From Begonia masoniana (lineage: Eukaryota > Streptophyta > Magnoliopsida > Cucurbitales > Begoniaceae), in the NCBI GenBank assembly GCA_022432975.1, contig CM039514.1:7361519-7425518 (forward strand): 64,000 nt of DNA, given 5' to 3'. Of this stretch, positions 59,674 to 64,000 are shown piece by piece. Both the position numbers and the translations under genes were made by a program. The notes below the pieces were generated by a model. The model did not search any database. It was not told the DNA's origin and saw nothing but the letters and a program-made list of their open reading frames with translations. How positions within the stretch are numbered: the stretch's first letter is position 1; every line of letters starts with the position of its first letter.

Positions 59674-61929
59674 TGTAACACCCGGTTTCATTTAAATCTG
59701 AATAACACACCAAGCTATTAAGTGTAAATTTAATGAGAAGAAGTTTGAGTGAAATGCTAACTAGGTTATTAAATGAGTGGGTAAGGGCAGGATGGTAATT
59801 GTGCTATTATTATGTGGATAACGTATTTATGGGAGGGTTTAGAGAGGGTTAGCCGCCACTGCCCTCTCTCATTTCCTTTTTGGTGTTCAGCTCTTCAGCT
59901 CGCCAGAGTGCTTAGGAGACATTCCCTTCCTTTCCCGGCGAATTCCCCTACCTGATTTTCGTTCAACCAAGGTAAGTTCCGATTTGTTTACTCGCTGTTT
60001 TAGTGTCTAGGTAACCGAGGGAGAGGGAGAACAATGTAGGCATTATGGAAGAGTTGAGAATGAGTGAAGTTCGGGTTTAGTGTAGAATCATAAATGTACA
60101 GAGATTTAAGCTCTCAAACTAATTTCCTTAGACTCCTGGTTGGTTTAGAATGAAGTTTGACTAATACACTGTCTACGGTTTTAGGCTGAGCTAAACTTGG
60201 AGTAGTTAGCAACCAAGCATTTTCCAGGAGAGCCAGGTAAGTAAAGTTTGTATGTGCCTTCGGGCCTACATCACAAAACAGTAGGATTTATGTATGTTGT
60301 ATGTTTATTTCGGTTGTCATGCATCATGTTTTTGAAAGACTACGAAATGTATTTTTCATGAAATAGTATGGCATGTGTGAGCAGGATGAACAGAACAACT
60401 GTTAAGGGGGATTAATCCGCCCCTTAACTGAGAACAGAGGATTGAGGTTTTGGGAAAAATGATCCACTTCCCAATCCTACAGAGGGATCAGATCAGTTAA
60501 CTGTTAAGGGAATTAATCCGCCCCTTAATTGAGATCAGAGGATGTATGCTTTGGGGAACGATTGATCCACTTTCCCATCGTACAGAGGGATCAGATCAGG
60601 AAAACGATAAATACAACAGAGATGAGAAAGTAGAAATAGCATGTCTAGGAAATTTATATTTTCAGAAATTCATTTCATTCATTGCTTTACTTGCTTAGCA
60701 TTAGGCTAATAGATGAGTTTTGTGATGTAGGTGAAGAAGTTACTGAAGGTGTGTTTTCAGAACAATTTGAAGACTAGGCTGGTTGGGGGAGCACATCCAG
60801 GCATCGGTTTGGCAGTCTGTTGAGGCGGTTTAACTAATGGTAGTATGTGTTAAGTGGAGAATATTTAGTTCAGTTTGGTATTTTCTGAGAATTATAGTAG
60901 TCACAGTCTGAGTTTGGTTGAAAATGATCTTTCTTAAGATTTTTGGTTGAAACGACAAATTGATGGTTTAACTGTGTTTTTACTGGATTACATAGTATTT
61001 TCACGAGGACTTGGTTGTTTGAATGTTTTCAGTTGATATCTACAAGTTCTTCTGGTATGTAGATATGTCCCTCATTCAGGGCGAGTGATTTGTTGTTCTG
61101 TCGGTAGATGAAGTCTATCGGCAGGTGAATTGTGTTTTTGCCATTCTGCCGGCAGATGCAATCTATCGGCAGGAGTAATGTATTTTGGTGTTCTGCCGAT
61201 AGATGTAGTCTATCGGTAGATGTCGCGTGTTGTCTGTCGGACGTGTAAATTCATCGGCATAAGAGAGTGTTATGTTTGTTAGTCAGTGATTTGTATTTGT
61301 GGTTTATCCCATCGGAAGATGGAAATCTGTCGACTTCATCGGCAGATGAAGTATATTGACTCCATCGGCAGATGAGGTTGTGTTGACTTCATCGGCAGAT
61401 GGAGTGCGTAAGATGTCTTACGTTTATGTTCCTGCTGACGTCATCGGCAGGGATAATCAATCGGAAGATGTAATCTAATCCTTTTGTCGTTTAGTGATCG
61501 GTAGATGTTCTCCATCGGAAGATGTTTTAAATGACCACGTGAGATGTCACGTGTTTGTCTATCGGCAGATGCCGAGCGAAGTCATCGTTGTACATGTCAT
61601 CGGCAGATGCCGAGTGACGTCATCGGTAGGAGCATGCTACAGCATCTTCCGTTGACTTATCATCGGCAGGAGCGTTTGACTTCTGTGACTTCTTCAGTAT
61701 TCTATGGTTTAAAACCATATCCCCTATCTGCCGATTGTCTTTTAACCCCCTTTAAACCGTGATTCATAGTTTTGTTTTAACTCCATTGCTAATAAAATGA
61801 TTTCCGCTGCAAGTTTTAAATATTTTCGAGATTTAGCCTATTTCTAAGGTGAAGTTTTTTTTAAAATATACGAACGAGTTTTCTTTTTAGTGTGTAACGG
61901 ACCGGGTTCAGACAACTCGGGGCGTTACA
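59674..61929 (+). mobile_element. Solo LTR, family A copy 6 (TSD GCATT), opposite orientation
   Basis: From TGTAACACCCGG to GGGGCGTTACA, 2256 bp, flanked by GCATT at 59669-59673 and 61930-61934. It is the only copy in plus orientation, so it shows the sense strand directly: TATA-like CGTATTTAT near 59822, AGGTAAGT at 59970-59977 and again at 60235-60242, hairpin GCC-TTCG-GGC at 60256-60265, arm CCTACATCACAAAAC at 60265-60279, two GATCC/TTAAGGGG hairpin units, and arm GTTTTGTGATGTAGG at 60717-60731. Then comes a 61080-61740 block of about 15 ATCGGCAGATG / ATCGGAAGATG words. Confidence 0.95.
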
Positions 61930-62004
61930 GCATTATCGGTCCAACAAAAACAGAAAAGAGAACAGAATTAAACACAGCAGAATCATGCCTCTAAAGATGA
62001 TACA
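61930..62004. other. Short spacer between two LTRs
   Basis: 75 bases continuing the repeat-derived sequence left of 59674; nothing recognisable. Confidence 0.4.
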
Positions 62005-64000
62005 TGTAACACCCGACATTTTTGCCTATGTAGTTATTCCCCGAATATGTAAGCGAAATTACTCCGATATTAATGCAATGACTATTTGTAATGAAATTGT
62101 CGAAGTGTTCAATTGAATAAGAGTGATTGTAAAATCGATTCGACGAATTAAATAGAAATTTAGTTAAAAATCGATGGAAGGGCAAAATGGGAAGCAAATT
62201 AAGGTTGGTGGGGGTTGGCCAATGGTTGCTCGACACTTAGTAACTTGTTGAAGAAGCCATGTTCTTTTCTCTTCCCTCCTACGTGAAACCCTCACTTCTC
62301 ATCTGCTTCCTTCCATTCCCCCTCTGTTTTCTCTCTTCCAGGCGACTGCAACCTTTCCAAGACTTCCATTTTTCTGTTTTCTCCAGTGAAGGTAATCATC
62401 TGCTAAAGCTAACGAGTTTGGATAAGTTAAAATGTGAGTTTTGTGGAAGTTTAAGGTTACGATATTTTGAGAAAAACTCACTATTTTTGGATGAAAACAC
62501 GTTAGTCTGTTTTCTAAAGGTTTGAATGGAGTTTGCTGCATATTCTACTAAGTTATTAGTTAGCATTTGCAGCTTGTTGATTTCCCTTTTCATGCATGTC
62601 ATAGGTTCATGCATCACCGAGGCAAGACGTTTAAGACTTTCAACTCTACAGCAAACAGGTAAGTTCATATCCGTAGGTTGGCCCTTAAGGCCCTACATCA
62701 CGGAGACTCTATGTTTTACTTCTGTCGGGAGGTTTCGGGTAGAGAAAGTTAGAGTTAAGTTCTGAGTTATCTGTGTCTCTCATTATGTTCTGTTGCATTA
62801 TTCTATTGTCTGTTGTTCATGCATACACGTTTTTCCCGAAAGCTCATGCAAAAATGTCTTCTGCACACGTTTTGAAGTTAAGAAAAATAAAATATGAATG
62901 AAATGTATTGGTTAAGTGCGGGACGGGGACTGACCTACTGTTTCTGTTTCTGTTCTATAAATCTGTTATGTGTCTGTCGTGCACTTGCCAGTTCCCCTAT
63001 AAGCCCCACTTATACCCCTCTGCTAGTGAAACGTAATGTACTGTACTATCACCGTATTCTGAAAGTTCATGCATAGCATATGCATCACTGCATTTTTATA
63101 TGTTCTTACTGAGTTTTAGACTCATAGGTGAACTCCCTGATGTAGGTACTGAACCCGTGAATGAGGAATTTGTGCCTCAAGATGATGATTTGATGTAGTT
63201 GGCGGATCGAGCTCATGGGGTTTGGCTGCTGCAGCCACACATATTCTGTTTCTGTGAGGGTATTCTAAAATTATGTCAAGTCATGTATAGCTTTTTTTGA
63301 AATTATAAACCGGTGTATAGTTTTGTGTTGATGTTCGAAAACCCCTGTCTGGTGAAGTTTTGGAAATGTATATCAAGTTCTGTACAGTTTTCCCAGATCT
63401 TAAAACAATGTATAAGTTCTAATGTTTAAGTTTTAAAATCGCTGTATTTGACAGTTGAGTTTCTGTTCTGAAGTATTTTGTAATTGATTGGAATATTTTC
63501 CCTTTTGGGGTGTGCATGGATTATCTCTGATTTTAGAGCCATCCATGCAATCTGCTTCCTTATATTTCTGTTGTGTTTTCCTGATTTGTCCAAAATCATA
63601 TTTTGAATCGTTTTATGAAGTTTGAAGCTTTCATACTTTCTGTCTTCACGACTTCTGTTTTTATGTAATCCTGTTAAAAGTTGTCAACCCTGTCTTTTAA
63701 AGCACATCCACCGCTGCTTTAAAAATCACATCCACCGTTGTCTTTTTAAAGCACATCCACCGCTGCTTTAAAAATCACATCCACCGTTGTCTTTTTAAAG
63801 CACATCCACCGCTGCTTTAAAAATCACATCCACCGTTGTCTTTTTAAAGCACATCAACCCTGCCACTGTTCACTTGTGTTTATTCACATCCACCGTTCTC
63901 TTTGTTTATTCACATCCACTGCTGCCATTGTTCACTTTTGTCTTATTCATATCCACCGCTGCCACTGTTCACTTTTGTCTTATTCATACCCACCGCTGCC
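62005..64000 (+). mobile_element. Family B LTR, runs past the window end
   Basis: Starts TGTAACACCCGACATT; homologous to 50966-54022 in the same orientation. AGGTAAGT lies at 62657-62664, the GGCCCTTAAGGCC palindrome at 62680-62692, and arms CCTACATCACGGAG (62692-62705) and CTCCCTGATGTAGG (63133-63146), complementary at 13 of 14 positions. It is not known whether it is solo or the 5' LTR of a longer element; the likely left flank is ATACA. Confidence 0.85.
63702..63848. repeat. 49-bp tandem repeat, three copies, hairpin-forming
   Basis: The unit starts GCACATCCACCGCTGC; copies begin at 63702, 63751 and 63800, with a decayed fourth at 63849. Across unit borders TTTTTAAAGCA and TGCTTTAAAAA form an 11-bp stem with a 10-base loop. 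Confidence 0.93.

Overview
This is nuclear DNA from a plant, most likely a eudicot. The evidence is a plant Mediator subunit gene (MED32), an intron-rich plant-type ASCH-domain gene, and a dense stack of plant LTR retrotransposons with initiator-Met-tRNA primer sites. No rRNA, tRNA, CRISPR or bacterial feature was seen. The species cannot be named from the sequence.

Layout. 1-4475 is an inverted, indel-riddled copy of 5665-10001 and abuts a run of Ns (4591-4690); it looks like raw-read gap fill or a palindromic-read artefact rather than a second locus. 4691-9503 is a Ty3/gypsy element (LTR family B, minus strand) that lost gag, protease and reverse transcriptase in an internal deletion. It sits inside the 5' LTR of a Ty1/copia Sirevirus-like element spanning 9504-35563 (plus strand), which has gag, pol, an envelope-like third gene, polypurine tracts and a 3' LTR. 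That element has been hit at least four more times: solo LTRs of one 2-kb family (A) at 9643, 26033 and 30643, and a non-coding LTR element (C, 15107-25405), which itself holds another family A solo LTR at 22344. Every family A insertion has a perfect 5-bp target duplication, so the order of insertions can be read directly.

35564-39400 is AT-rich flank holding a fifth A copy. 39430-45300 is the gene island: MED32 (plus), a small unidentified ORF, and an ASCH-domain gene (minus). 45600-46510 is a train of three long fold-back palindromes. 47343-64000 is again nested LTR sequence: an outer gypsy LTR (E) split by two family B LTRs, followed by a gypsy pol fragment, a further LTR-like block (D), a sixth A solo LTR, and a family B LTR running off the window.

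The most unusual signal is shared LTR architecture. Families A, B, C and D differ in most of their sequence, yet each carries, in the sense direction, a splice-donor-like AGGTAAGT, then a small GC hairpin, then an arm beginning CCTACA, and about 0.4-0.7 kb later (1.7 kb where an array has expanded) the complementary arm. The arms change between families but stay complementary, and the segment between them holds hairpin-forming repeats, including a 40-bp array with about 38 copies in one LTR and about 9 in its partner. A second signal is a set of short words (AAACGACAAA, CATCTTCCGAT, TGACGTCA) clustered in LTRs, two of which occur in both the copia and gypsy superfamilies.
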